This document shows, piece by piece, positions 7,203 to 15,323 of a DNA stretch of 47,126 bases. The notes beneath the pieces were generated by a model, which did no database searches, was not told the DNA's origin, and saw nothing but the letters and a program-made list of their open reading frames with translations. The stretch comes from GCA-2708415 sp964351905 (lineage in GTDB: Bacteria; Pseudomonadota; Alphaproteobacteria; Micavibrionales; Micavibrionaceae): NCBI GenBank assembly GCA_964351905.1, contig CAYGPG010000015.1, positions 1 through 47,126 on the forward strand. Direction: 5' to 3'. The position numbers and the translations under genes were made by a program. Every line of letters starts with the position of its first letter. The first letter of the stretch is position 1.

Positions 7203-8243
7203 AAAAGCGTCACTGACCTGAAATAAGAACCCCAACCAACGCCAAGTATCTGTTTTATCTTTATTTTCTTTAAAAACAGGAAGGGTGCAATTGACCCTAA
7301 AACGGTCTTGATTAATTGGTTCTGCTAAACGGAGTTCAATCCTCTGACCTAATATAATGACCTCAGGCTTAGGCTGGTTGGAGGTGAAGCAACTCAATCT
7401 GTCTAAATCATCCGTGAGAGTTTCAGGAACGGTAAATCCAATCGCAAAATCTTTAGAATTAATGATACTACTTTTGAGTGAGACGTCGGTAACGGGAAAC
7501 GGAAGGCTATTTAAGATCATCTTAAAGCGATCTGCATCGGCGTAGTTTTCGGTGATCATAAAACGCGGACAGGTGTGGCGCGCTTGGTTGGCATGGGCAA
7601 CGCCCGAATGTTGTCCAAATAAAGCAGTAAAATTATAATCCTTTAAAACGCTTAAATGCTCCTCATTATATTCTCCAAAAGGGAAAGAAAAGTATTTTAT
7701 ATCAATGCCTTGATTACGTAATCGAGACGTAGCGTTGTTAATACTTTTTCTAACGTTTTGGGGCGTTTCGAAAGTGAGGGAGCTGTACGTGTGTGGATGC
7801 AGCCCAATGGTGAGAAGGCCAGATTTACTTAAGGTTTTTAAGTCTTTCCAATCTAAATAATGCGGGTTGCTACTATCAACGCGGGCTGTGGAAATAAAAA
7901 CCGTATAAGGAAATTTATATTTCTCTAAAAGCGGAGCGGCCTCGGTCAGAATTGATTTATCTCCGCCATCAAACGTAATTACCACGCTGCGTGGTGGAAG
8001 ATTACTTCCATTATCATAAGCGGCGATCATTTGATCCATTGATATAACGTTATGGTTCTCTTCTTTTAGAATTTCTAAATGGGATCGGAATTGCTCAACT
8101 GTAACGTTGGCTTGTGGTGTATCATCGCGCCCTACCATGAAATACCCCAAGATACGAACAGCGTTCTGATCTTCTAGCAGGTTGTTGGCTTTTGCGTTAG
8201 TAACAAACCCAACCATGATGAATATTAATAATAAGATACGCAT
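7200..8243 (-). CDS. Exported polysaccharide deacetylase-like protein with altered metal ligands
   Basis: NodB-homology family, carbohydrate esterase 4. The signal peptide MRILLLIFIMVGFVTNAKA is followed by a domain starting VRILGYFMVGRDD. Motif 1 is VVITFDGGDKS (about residue 90), where most members have TFDDG. The catalytic-base Asp is kept, but the metal-binding Asp is Gly. Motif 2 is IGLHPHTYSSL where members have an H-x3-H pair; here only the first His remains. Motif 3, YFSFPFGEY, is normal. The C-terminal 120 residues are not part of the NodB fold and I do not recognise them. The length is 347 residues. Enzymatic activity is therefore doubtful; it may bind glycan or use another metal site. 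It is convergent with the NFU gene and divergent from tsaB. Confidence 0.85.
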   Translation of the reverse strand: MRILLLIFIMVGFVTNAKANNLLEDQNAVRILGYFMVGRDDTPQANVTVEQFRSHLEILKEENHNVISMDQMIAAYDNGSNLPPRSVVITFDGGDKSILTEAAPLLEKYKFPYTVFISTARVDSSNPHYLDWKDLKTLSKSGLLTIGLHPHTYSSLTFETPQNVRKSINNATSRLRNQGIDIKYFSFPFGEYNEEHLSVLKDYNFTALFGQHSGVAHANQARHTCPRFMITENYADADRFKMILNSLPFPVTDVSLKSSIINSKDFAIGFTVPETLTDDLDRLSCFTSNQPKPEVIILGQRIELRLAEPINQDRFRVNCTLPVFKENKDKTDTWRWLGFLFQVSDAF

Positions 8244-8325
8244 ATTTTACGGTTAGACTATTTTTGCTCTTCATTCCAGCAAATTGAGTTGATCTTTACG
8301 CCTTGCGCGTTAGAGTAGCGGCAAT

Positions 8326-9018
8326 ATGGGAACAGAGAATAAAAAGACAGTACTGGCAATAGATACCGCCATGGGCGGCGTAAGCGTGGGCATTGTTGCT
8401 GCGAATGGTCATATAGTCAGCCGCATGGTAGAGACATCCCGTGGACAAGCGGCGATTTTGGTGCCGATCCTTCAAGAGGTTGTAGAAGAAGCGCTGTGTG
8501 AGTTTAAAGACATTGATTTGATCGTGTGCAGTAAGGGGCCTGGATCGTTCACAGGATTACGTATTGGCTTGGCTACAGCGCGTACGATGGCTTTATCGCT
8601 TAGTAAGCCGCTTGTAGGACTGAATACCCTTGATACCATGGCGCATCATTATCCAACGGGTAAACCGTTACTAGTCGTGCTTGAAACCAAGCGTCAGGAT
8701 TTTTACGGGCGATATTATGACGGGAAGCGTCAGGCGTTGAGTAAGCCAATGGCATTAGATGCTGAAGATATTTTGACGCAAGCGCCCGTCGAGGACTTTG
8801 ACGTAGGTGGTGACTGCCTTGAACGGTTCAATGATTCAATTTTGGGTGATTTGAACTGTCTGGACAATTTCATGCAACCTGATCCCATATTGATGGCGCA
8901 AATTGGTTTGAAACAGTATGAGGCACAAGGTGTGGATGAGCGCGTTGATCCTCTGTATTTACGGGGGGCCGATGTATCACAACCAAAGAATACCCCGCGT
9001 CGGTTAGCGCAATCTTAA
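8326..9018 (+). CDS. tsaB: tRNA threonylcarbamoyladenosine modification protein TsaB
   Basis: Partner of TsaD in forming t6A37 on ANN-decoding tRNAs. It has 230 residues, the normal length. The N-terminal ASKHA fold opens with VLAIDTAMGGVSVGIV (residues 9-24). The TsaB signature is CSKGPGSFTGLRIGLATART (about 68-87), followed by LVGLNTLDTMA. No Shine-Dalgarno is visible. TTGATC (8289-8294) and TAGAGT (8311-8316), 16 bases apart, would start transcription within a few bases of the ATG, so the message may be nearly leaderless. rimI, which often follows tsaB, is absent here; a repeat follows instead. Confidence 0.94.
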   Translation: MGTENKKTVLAIDTAMGGVSVGIVAANGHIVSRMVETSRGQAAILVPILQEVVEEALCEFKDIDLIVCSKGPGSFTGLRIGLATARTMALSLSKPLVGLNTLDTMAHHYPTGKPLLVVLETKRQDFYGRYYDGKRQALSKPMALDAEDILTQAPVEDFDVGGDCLERFNDSILGDLNCLDNFMQPDPILMAQIGLKQYEAQGVDERVDPLYLRGADVSQPKNTPRRLAQS

Positions 9019-9027
9019 TCTTATAAT

Positions 9028-9111
9028 GTCATCGCCTGAATTATGAAACAATTCTAGGGCGATCTAAATATTTAGATTCCCTTAGAATTTCTATAAAATT
9101 CAGGGAATGAC
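9028..9111. repeat. Palindromic repeat family C, copy 1
   Basis: It runs from gtcatcgcctgaatt to attcagggaatgac with the central palindrome ctaaatatttag. Its reverse complement closely matches 10901-10989, so the two copies are inverted relative to each other and bracket proC, the YbjN gene and ubiK. It lies between the ends of tsaB and proC and could act as a bidirectional 3' hairpin. Confidence 0.8.
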
Positions 9112-9121
9112 AGGTGAGGGG

Positions 9122-9940
9122 CTAACCTGCCAACTCTTTGCCGCGCATGTAGGCGGCGAGGAGGGCTTTATCATAGACTTCCTGCATCTGACCATCCATT
9201 AACACGTCAAGTGCGGCCTCGGTTGTTCCACCCTTACTTGTTACAGCTTCACGCAACTGGGCTGCTGTTATATCTTCCGATTGTTCCAACAATGCTGCGG
9301 CACCAATAACGGTTTGGCGTGCTAAGACCATAGATTGTTCAGGGGACAATCCTAATTTCTCGCCTGCGTTTGCCATGACTTCGGCGAGGTGAAACATATA
9401 GGCAGGGCCACTGCCTGATACGGCGGTGACGGCATCCATGAGCGATTCATCTTCGATCCAAGTTGTTTCACCAATTGCCTTCATCAACATGTCTGCCAAT
9501 TCTTTCTGATCAGCAGTCACAGATTTATTTGCAATGAGCGCGGTCATGCTTTTGCTTATCGTCGCCGGTAGGTTAGGCATGGTTCGAATAACAGATTTAT
9601 CTTCCCCAAACTGACTTTCGAAATAGCTTAAATTTTTGCCTGCTGCAATGGATAATATTGGGGTAGCTTTGAGGAGCATATCTTTCAATCCATCGCACAC
9701 AATGTCCATGATTTGTGGTTTGACGCACAGAACCACCATGTCGGTTCTTTTTAAGGTGGAACTATCCAATTGTTTCACGTGAAACACCCGCTCAGACTGG
9801 GCTATGGATGGGGGTATATCATGCGGATCAACGATATCTATATGATTCAAAAGATCTTTTTTGAGCCAGCCTTGAATCATGGCTGCACCCATTTTACCGC
9901 AGCCAATCACAGTTATGTTAAATTTTTGCTTTTGGCTCAT
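9122..9940 (-). CDS. proC: Pyrroline-5-carboxylate reductase
   Basis: Last step of proline synthesis: NAD(P)H-dependent reduction of pyrroline-5-carboxylate. It has 272 residues. The N-terminal Rossmann motif is VIGCGKMGAAMIQGWL (residues 11-26). The C-terminal dimerisation domain has the ProC signature (about 219-245, including REAVTSKGGTTEAALDVL). SGSGPAYMFHLAEVM near residue 175 is also conserved. It lies 47 bases downstream of the YbjN-domain gene on the same strand, an arrangement common in Alphaproteobacteria, so a ubiK-ybjN-proC operon is likely. Confidence 0.96.
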   Translation of the reverse strand: MSQKQKFNITVIGCGKMGAAMIQGWLKKDLLNHIDIVDPHDIPPSIAQSERVFHVKQLDSSTLKRTDMVVLCVKPQIMDIVCDGLKDMLLKATPILSIAAGKNLSYFESQFGEDKSVIRTMPNLPATISKSMTALIANKSVTADQKELADMLMKAIGETTWIEDESLMDAVTAVSGSGPAYMFHLAEVMANAGEKLGLSPEQSMVLARQTVIGAAALLEQSEDITAAQLREAVTSKGGTTEAALDVLMDGQMQEVYDKALLAAYMRGKELAG

Positions 9941-9987
9941 TGTTATATTTGAACCTTTTTTGGGTTTATTTTGACCTGATATTGGAT

Positions 9988-10542
9988 TTAAGAGTATCCT
10001 GCAACATCCATCATGGCCAATGTCATATCAGATTGTTTCTGGATGGTTTGTTTGCTGAGCATGTCAAAGGACACATAATAACGCTCACACTCAGCCAAGG
10101 CGATATCAATCATATCTTCCATTTGCGCCAAGCCAGAAGTATCCGTCATACCACGGAACAGGCTTGTGTGACGAAAGCACGGTACGTAAGCATTATTATC
10201 GGTATAGCTCAGGCTTTGTGTTCTGATGTCAAAATGACCAAGCCACAAAGTGGTATTGATTTGGTTAAGTATTTTTGCGGCCTCATCCATTTTTGACGGA
10301 TGAATTGTCACATCAGGCGCACAGCAAAATTGCAGGGCGCTAAAATCGTCTTGCCAGATAAAGCTCATTTTAAAGGTCGTTGAGCGTCCAGTGATTGTGA
10401 CTGTCATTTGATCATCAAAAGGGCGCTCAAATGTCCAATCATTATTCAACATGACCTCTTCGATGGCATCCAAAGGGTTACTGACTTCGTCATAAAGGTC
10501 GATAACGTTTTCTTCGCGTGCATTTGGATGTGTTTTGGACAT
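9988..10542 (-). CDS. YbjN domain-containing protein
   Basis: It has 184 residues and is predicted cytoplasmic. The sequence has the YbjN/DUF1790 look: a short charged leader (NVIDLYDEVSNPLDAIEEVMLNNDWTFERPFDDQ), strands containing TVTITGRSTTFKMSFIWQDDFSALQFCC, then IHPSKMDEAAKILNQINTTLWLGHFDI, and a helical C-terminus. The biochemical role of the family is not established; E. coli YbjN is linked to stress and motility regulation. Its position between ubiK and proC matches other alphaproteobacterial genomes and strengthens the call. Confidence 0.85.
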   Translation of the reverse strand: MSKTHPNAREENVIDLYDEVSNPLDAIEEVMLNNDWTFERPFDDQMTVTITGRSTTFKMSFIWQDDFSALQFCCAPDVTIHPSKMDEAAKILNQINTTLWLGHFDIRTQSLSYTDNNAYVPCFRHTSLFRGMTDTSGLAQMEDMIDIALAECERYYVSFDMLSKQTIQKQSDMTLAMMDVAGYS

Positions 10543-10565
10543 GTGTTTATTATTTTCTAGTTTAA

Positions 10566-10814
10566 TTATTTTTCTAATTTATCTAAACGAGATTTCATCT
10601 CAGTATTCTCTGCGGTTAGTTTTTCGACCATCGCCTCTAAGCGTTCAAAATCATCGCGCGGGACTAAATCCATGCGGGTCGCCATGTCATCAACGCGTGC
10701 CTTGATATCATCGCGAATTTGTTGTTGTACGCCGTTTAAAAGCCCTGCCGCGCCACCCGCCAATTGGGTGATGTCATCAAAGATTTTATTTGTATGATTA
10801 TTATCGCTTGGCAT
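10566..10814 (-). CDS. ubiK: Ubiquinone biosynthesis accessory factor UbiK (BMFP family)
   Basis: Small coiled-coil protein (82 residues from the ATG at 10814) that helps ubiquinone assembly with UbiJ in E. coli. Residues 10-40 (IFDDITQLAGGAAGLLNGVQQQIRDDIKARVDDMATRMDLV) and the C-terminal heptad helix FERLEAMVEKLTAENTEMKSRLDKLEK are the BMFP/YqiC pattern. The frame extends upstream to a TTG at 10871, but the family normally starts close to the chosen ATG. GAAGG lies closer than ideal to that ATG, so the start is uncertain. A family C repeat lies just upstream. Confidence 0.87.
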   Translation of the reverse strand: MPSDNNHTNKIFDDITQLAGGAAGLLNGVQQQIRDDIKARVDDMATRMDLVPRDDFERLEAMVEKLTAENTEMKSRLDKLEK

Positions 10815-10900
10815 GCCTTCGTTGATAAAAGCATTCGTTGATTTAAACAAGGCGACTCCGCAAAATTTCAAAACATATCCACGACATAGTTCTTAAAACG

Positions 10901-10989
10901 GTCATTCCCTGAATTTGATTTATCAAATTCTAAGGGAATCTAAATATTTAGATCGCCTTAGAATTTATTTCATAAATTCAGGCGATGAC
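10901..10989. repeat. Palindromic repeat family C, copy 2 (inverted)
   Basis: gtcattccctgaattt ... ctaaatatttag ... aaattcaggcgatgac is the inverted counterpart of 9028-9111. The ends differ by ccctgaatt versus gcctgaatt in the same polarity in both copies, so they derive from one asymmetric parent. It lies between the divergent ubiK and hldD starts and leaves little room for promoters outside it. Confidence 0.8.
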
Positions 10990-11046
10990 AATGACTTGGG
11001 AGTTGTTTAGACTTTCATACAAGATTCAAAATTAAAGGAAGTAAAC

Positions 11047-12036
11047 ATGATTATTGTAACCGGTGGAACGGGTTTTATTGGCTCTAATCTAGTCGCGGCT
11101 TTGGAGGAAAAAGGCGCCAAAGATATTGTCGTTTGCGACACGTTTGGCGAGGGCGATAAATGGCGCAATATTGCCAAGCGCGAGCTACGTGACATTGTCC
11201 ATCCAGATCATCTGTTTGATTATTTAGAAACACACAAAGACAAAATTGAAGTGATCTTTCACATGGGCGCAATTTCATCGACAACGGAGAAAGATGTTGA
11301 TTTGATTGTGGAAACAAACGTGGTGCTTTCACGCCGCCTTTGGAAATGGTGCGGCACGAATGGCAAACGCCTGATTTATGCCTCAAGCGCGGCGACTTAC
11401 GGCGATGGGGATGAAGGGTTTGACGATGTCCAATCGGTGGAAGGATTGGCGAAATTAAAACCATTAAATGCTTATGGATGGTCAAAACATTTGTTTGACC
11501 GCCGTGTAGCGCGCGTGTTGGAGGAAAAGAGCGAGCCGATACCACCACAATGGGCGGGATTGAAATTCTTTAATGTTTATGGCCCGAATGAATATCACAA
11601 AGAAGATCAAATGAGCGTTATTTGTAAGCTCTATCCGCAAGTGGTTGCGGGCGCCTCGGCAAAATTGTTCAAATCCTATCGTGATGATTATAAAGATGGC
11701 GGTCAATTGCGCGACTTTGTGTATGTCAAAGACTGCGTCAATGTAATGATTTGGTTGTATGAGAATGAGAAGGTGAGCGGCTTGTTTAATGTTGGTACAG
11801 GGCAGGCGCGGAGCTTTAAGGATTTGGCGGAATCCACCTTTAAGGCCGCAGGGAAAGAGCCGAAGATTAATTACATTGATATGCCAGAACAATTGCGGGA
11901 GAAGTACCAATATTTCACCGAGGCAAATATCAGTAATTTACGCCAGGCAGGATATGATAAAGAATTCACAAGCCTTGAAGACGGCATCGGCGATTACGTC
12001 CAAAATTATATGGCTAAGGAAGATGGGTTTAGGTAA
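11047..12036 (+). CDS. hldD: ADP-L-glycero-D-manno-heptose 6-epimerase
   Basis: Converts ADP-D-glycero-beta-D-manno-heptose to the L-glycero form for the LPS inner core. It has 329 residues in the extended SDR epimerase fold. NAD-binding TGGTGFIGSN lies at residues 5-14. The catalytic Ser-Tyr-Lys region is YASSAATYGDG (about 117) and NAYGWSKHLFD (about 144). FFNVYGPNEYHKEDQMSVI near residue 175 and the RDDYKDGGQLRDFVYVKD block are specific to the HldD group. An excellent Shine-Dalgarno AAAGGAAG lies five bases before the ATG. lgt starts directly at the stop. Confidence 0.95.
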   Translation: MIIVTGGTGFIGSNLVAALEEKGAKDIVVCDTFGEGDKWRNIAKRELRDIVHPDHLFDYLETHKDKIEVIFHMGAISSTTEKDVDLIVETNVVLSRRLWKWCGTNGKRLIYASSAATYGDGDEGFDDVQSVEGLAKLKPLNAYGWSKHLFDRRVARVLEEKSEPIPPQWAGLKFFNVYGPNEYHKEDQMSVICKLYPQVVAGASAKLFKSYRDDYKDGGQLRDFVYVKDCVNVMIWLYENEKVSGLFNVGTGQARSFKDLAESTFKAAGKEPKINYIDMPEQLREKYQYFTEANISNLRQAGYDKEFTSLEDGIGDYVQNYMAKEDGFR

Positions 12037-12843
12037 GTGAGTATTCCATTTCCTGAGATTGATCCTGTTGCGTTTTCGGTTGGTCCGTTGGTGATCCGTT
12101 GGTATGCCTTGGCGTATCTGGCGGGTTTTTTAGGCGGTTGGAAATATTGCCTGCATTTGGCGGGGCTTAATCAACAACATCGTCCGACGCGTGATGATAT
12201 TGACAATTTTCTGCCTTATGCGGTGCTCGGCGTTATTTTGGGCGGGCGTTTGGGGTATGTGTTGTTTTATCAATTTGACCTTTATTTGGCCAACCCGTTG
12301 GATGCTTTCAAGGTTTGGGAAGGCGGAATGGCCTTCCATGGCGGAGCGTTGGGCGTGATCCTTGCGCTGATAATCTTCTCATGGGTCAATAAGATACAGC
12401 TTTTGCGGCTGTCGGACATTGTTTGTGCCTGTGTGCCGATTGGTGTGTTCTTTGGGCGGTTGGCGAATTTTATCAATGGCGAGCTTTTTGGTCGTCCGAC
12501 AGAGGCACCATGGGGGATTGTCTTTCCATGGGGCGGAGATATACCGCGCCACCCGAGTCAGATTTATGAAGCTCTATTAGAAGGCGCATTGCTTTTTGTT
12601 ATCTTATTGATTTTATACAAAAAAACAAATGCACGTCATCATCCGGGGGTCGTTACAGGTGCATTTTTGACTGGCTATGCGGCGTTTAGGATGTTTGTCG
12701 AGCAGTTCAGACAACCTGATGCGCATTTAGGATTTATCATTGGTGAAATCTCTATGGGGCAGGTTTTAAGCCTTCCGATGTTATTCCTAGGCTTGGGCGT
12801 TATTGCCTTTGCCTACAAAGATAAAATTATCGCGAAATCATGA
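12037..12843 (+). CDS. lgt: Prolipoprotein diacylglyceryl transferase
   Basis: Inner-membrane enzyme that adds diacylglycerol to the lipobox Cys of prolipoproteins. It has 268 residues and about seven hydrophobic helices. The Lgt signature is GRLANFINGELFGR (about residues 139-152). HGGALGVILA and RHPSQIYEALLEG are also typical. The start is a GTG directly abutting the hldD stop, and the next gene overlaps lgt's stop by four bases (ATGA), so hldD-lgt-methyltransferase form one transcript. Its substrates here include the lipobox proteins at 30021 and 32255. Confidence 0.96.
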   Translation: MSIPFPEIDPVAFSVGPLVIRWYALAYLAGFLGGWKYCLHLAGLNQQHRPTRDDIDNFLPYAVLGVILGGRLGYVLFYQFDLYLANPLDAFKVWEGGMAFHGGALGVILALIIFSWVNKIQLLRLSDIVCACVPIGVFFGRLANFINGELFGRPTEAPWGIVFPWGGDIPRHPSQIYEALLEGALLFVILLILYKKTNARHHPGVVTGAFLTGYAAFRMFVEQFRQPDAHLGFIIGEISMGQVLSLPMLFLGLGVIAFAYKDKIIAKS

Positions 12844-13943
12844 CTGCGTTAGAGCAGATTATCAAACAAACTATTCAGGAACGTGGGGCTAACGGCTATA
12901 TGCGGCTGGATGAATATATGGGGCTGTGCCTCGCTCACCCTGAGCACGGGTATTACATGACCCGTGATCCTTTGGGGCAGGCAGGGGATTTTACGACGGC
13001 GCCTGAAATATCACAGATGTTTGGGGAGATGATAGGGGCATGGCTGGCCGATACATGGATGAAGATGGGAAGCCCCACCAAAATTAATATTGTAGAATGC
13101 GGTGCCGGGCGCGGGACCTTAATAGCTGATGCAATGCGTGCCACAAAATCAGTCGAGGGCTTTCACAATGCAGCTCAAATTCATGTCATTGAGATTAGCC
13201 CCGTGTTGATGGAGAAGCAGAAACAAGTGTTAGAAGGCTATGGTGCAACATGGCACAGTGATACCGAATCACTCCCTACCGATTCGCATCATTTGATTAT
13301 TGGGAATGAGTTTCTGGATGCCTTGCCCGTGCGTCAATTCGTGTTCACTGACACAGGCTGGTTAGAAAAAGTAGTAAAAATAGATACAAACGATACGCTT
13401 TGTATAGGTGAAATTGAGCCTGATAAAGTGGTTATCGAAGCCTTTCCGAGTATGCTTTTACCACCTAAAATAGGGGATCATCTTGAAGTATCACTTGAAC
13501 AAAATGCTTTCCTGTGTGAAGTCAGTAAAATTGTTTTAAATCAAGGAGGTAACGCGTTATTTATCGATTATGGGTTCAACCATTCCGTGTTCGGTGACAC
13601 GCTACAGGCTCTCAAGAACCACACGCCTTGTGATGTATTGACCGATCCTGGTGAAGTGGATTTAACAACACATGTTAATTTTGGACATGTATCTAATTTA
13701 ATGATGGGCAAAAACCTAACGGTTCATGGCCCTGTGTCACAGGCCGACTTCCTAAAACGTCTTGGGATAGAGGTGCGGGCGGAAAAATTGACCCAAAATG
13801 CAACAGATGCACAAAGGCGCGATATTGCTCTGGCGCTCAAAAGGTTAATCGGTGAGAATACGAAAGAGGGTGAGATGGGCGCATTATTCAAAGCCATCGC
13901 GTTTTCATCTGATGCATCATTAAATTTAGCAGGTTTTGTTTAA
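12840..13943 (+). CDS. MidA/NDUFAF7-family SAM-dependent methyltransferase
   Basis: It has 367 residues, matching the DUF185/MidA family. Its mitochondrial member NDUFAF7 methylates an arginine of complex I subunit NDUFS2. The N-terminal MRLDEYMGLCLAHPEHGYYM and GDFTTAPEISQMFGEMIGAW blocks (residues 21-70) are diagnostic. SAM motif I is IVECGAGRGTLIADAMRA (about 83-100), and IGNEFLDALPVRQFV follows near residue 157. It overlaps lgt by four bases and is followed by pgeF after a repeat, the usual alphaproteobacterial order. A role in complex I assembly is inferred from the family. Confidence 0.92.
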   Translation: MTALEQIIKQTIQERGANGYMRLDEYMGLCLAHPEHGYYMTRDPLGQAGDFTTAPEISQMFGEMIGAWLADTWMKMGSPTKINIVECGAGRGTLIADAMRATKSVEGFHNAAQIHVIEISPVLMEKQKQVLEGYGATWHSDTESLPTDSHHLIIGNEFLDALPVRQFVFTDTGWLEKVVKIDTNDTLCIGEIEPDKVVIEAFPSMLLPPKIGDHLEVSLEQNAFLCEVSKIVLNQGGNALFIDYGFNHSVFGDTLQALKNHTPCDVLTDPGEVDLTTHVNFGHVSNLMMGKNLTVHGPVSQADFLKRLGIEVRAEKLTQNATDAQRRDIALALKRLIGENTKEGEMGALFKAIAFSSDASLNLAGFV

Positions 13944-13947
13944 AGCT

Positions 13948-14018
13948 GTCATTCTGAGGAGCCTGCGACGAAGAATCTTGTTCCTTATAGTGAGATCCTT
14001 CGCTACGCTCAGGATGAC
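13948..14018. repeat. Palindromic repeat family D, copy 1
   Basis: An imperfect palindrome from gtcattctgaggagc to gctacgctcaggatgac, with inner arms aagaatct / agatcctt. It fills the gap between the methyltransferase gene and pgeF. Similar to 16269-16347. Confidence 0.75.
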
Positions 14019-14033
14019 AAAGAAGAAGTGCAT

Positions 14034-14819
14034 ATGATCAAAATTGAAGATAAAAAACTGAACGGTGAGAGCGGCAAAATCCAACATGGGTTCTTTGGTC
14101 GTCAAGGTGGGGTGAGTGAAGGCATTTATGCGAGCTTAAATTGCGGAGTGGGGTCGAACGATGATCCTGCCGCAGTGCAAGAAAATAGATCCCGCGTGGC
14201 GCAGTCATTGGGCATTGAAAAAGACGCCCTTCTAGGCGTATGGCAAATTCATAGTGCGGAGTGCGTTATGGCGGATAAAGATATGCCGCAAGGCGATGAG
14301 AGGCCAAAGGCTGATGCGCTTGTGACGGATCAAGCTGGTCTGGGGCTCGGTGTGTTGACGGCGGATTGTGGTTGTATCTTGTTTGCAGGTGAGAAAGCCG
14401 ATGGAACGCCTGTTATTGGCGCGGCGCATGCAGGGTGGAAAGGCGCGCTTGGTGGCGTCTTGGAAAGTACAATCGCGCAAATGCAGGAACTAGGCGCGGA
14501 GTTATCCACGATACGGGCGGCTGTTGGCCCTTGTATTGGGCCGAAGTCTTATGAGGTATCCATCGGATTTGAAGTGCCATTTTTGGAGCGTGAATCAGAA
14601 GATGAACATTTTTTTAAGTCTGCCTCAAAGGCGGGTCATCTTATGTTTGATTTGCCGGGTTATATTGCCAATCGATTGGCCAAGGCGGGTTTACGTCAAA
14701 TCACGATAACGGGTCATGATACGTTTGCGGATAAAGAAAGCTTCTTTTCCTATCGCCGCTCAACCCACGCAGGTGAGCCCGATTATGGCCGCCAAATCTC
14801 AGCGATTGTAATCAGTTAA
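14034..14819 (+). CDS. pgeF: Peptidoglycan editing factor PgeF (YfiH/LACC1 family)
   Basis: Cytoplasmic multicopper-oxidase-like fold protein. In E. coli PgeF prevents misincorporated amino acids in peptidoglycan precursors, and homologues act as purine nucleoside phosphorylases. It has 261 residues from the ATG at 14034, chosen because GAAGAAG lies about five bases upstream; a GTG two codons earlier is less likely. Family landmarks are QIHSAECVM (about residue 68), TADCGCILFA, AAHAGWKGALGGVLE (conserved Zn-site His) and AVGPCIGPKSYEV. The stop overlaps the stop of the convergent membrane-protein gene. Confidence 0.93.
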   Translation: MIKIEDKKLNGESGKIQHGFFGRQGGVSEGIYASLNCGVGSNDDPAAVQENRSRVAQSLGIEKDALLGVWQIHSAECVMADKDMPQGDERPKADALVTDQAGLGLGVLTADCGCILFAGEKADGTPVIGAAHAGWKGALGGVLESTIAQMQELGAELSTIRAAVGPCIGPKSYEVSIGFEVPFLERESEDEHFFKSASKAGHLMFDLPGYIANRLAKAGLRQITITGHDTFADKESFFSYRRSTHAGEPDYGRQISAIVIS

Positions 14820-15187
14820 AGCACATAATCCGAAATAATGACAGCCGCAATAAATGGTATAATAAAAGAGCAGAATTGAGCAAAACGTAGAATTTCGCCG
14901 CCGGATATTTTGTTTACGTTTTTATGACGCATCACTTTAACAATATATTTTTCAACAAATATGGTACTAGCAATCAACGAAATGAGATTTGAAAGAATGT
15001 AAATTGAAGCGCTCAGAGGGGAGTAGGCTAAAAACTGTCCTAATCCAAAGAATATCCCTGTAAAGCCGATCACGAATAAAAGGCTCCATGTGGCTTGTTG
15101 GGCGAGGAGGTTATGCCGCTGCTCATGCCGAAAATGAAGCGCCATGTAGCTGCAAATAGGTAAATATTGAGACTGATGAATGAGCAT
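14816..15187 (-). CDS. Unknown small membrane protein, 123 aa
   Basis: I do not recognise a family. It has three hydrophobic segments at about residues 34-54, 60-80 and 102-121, with short charged loops (MRHKNVNKISGGE between the last two). The Shine-Dalgarno AAGGA lies about seven bases before the ATG, which supports a translated gene. It is convergent with pgeF, overlapping by four bases, and divergent from prs. An inverted repeat lies immediately upstream. Confidence 0.7.
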   Translation of the reverse strand: MLIHQSQYLPICSYMALHFRHEQRHNLLAQQATWSLLFVIGFTGIFFGLGQFLAYSPLSASIYILSNLISLIASTIFVEKYIVKVMRHKNVNKISGGEILRFAQFCSFIIPFIAAVIISDYVL

Positions 15188-15199
15188 ATAAGAATCCTT

Positions 15200-15235
15200 A
15201 CAAATATTTTACACAGTCACGTGAATAATATTTGT
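15200..15235. promoter_or_regulatory. Inverted repeat between the small membrane gene and prs
   Basis: Arms acaaatatt (15200-15208) and aatatttgt (15227-15235) are perfectly complementary around 18 bases that include cacgtg. The element lies just upstream of the minus-strand gene and upstream of prs, the position expected for an operator. No known regulator motif is recognised. Confidence 0.3.
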
Positions 15236-15266
15236 GAAAAGTCTGATTCCGTTATTGATTTCTGTG

Positions 15267-15318
15267 GAGTGTTTTCCTAAAGTCCAAACATAGCCAAACA
15301 CTCTCACTTACGGAAAAC
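15267..15318 (+). promoter_or_regulatory. Alternative stem-loops in the prs 5' leader
   Basis: gagtgttt (15267-15274) can pair with aaacactc (15296-15303). Alternatively gttttcc (15271-15277) can pair with ggaaaac (15312-15318), which contains the only plausible ribosome-binding sequence for the ATG at 15324. The left arms overlap, so the two helices exclude each other. Whether this controls translation is unknown. Confidence 0.35.
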
Positions 15319-15323
15319 GTAAA

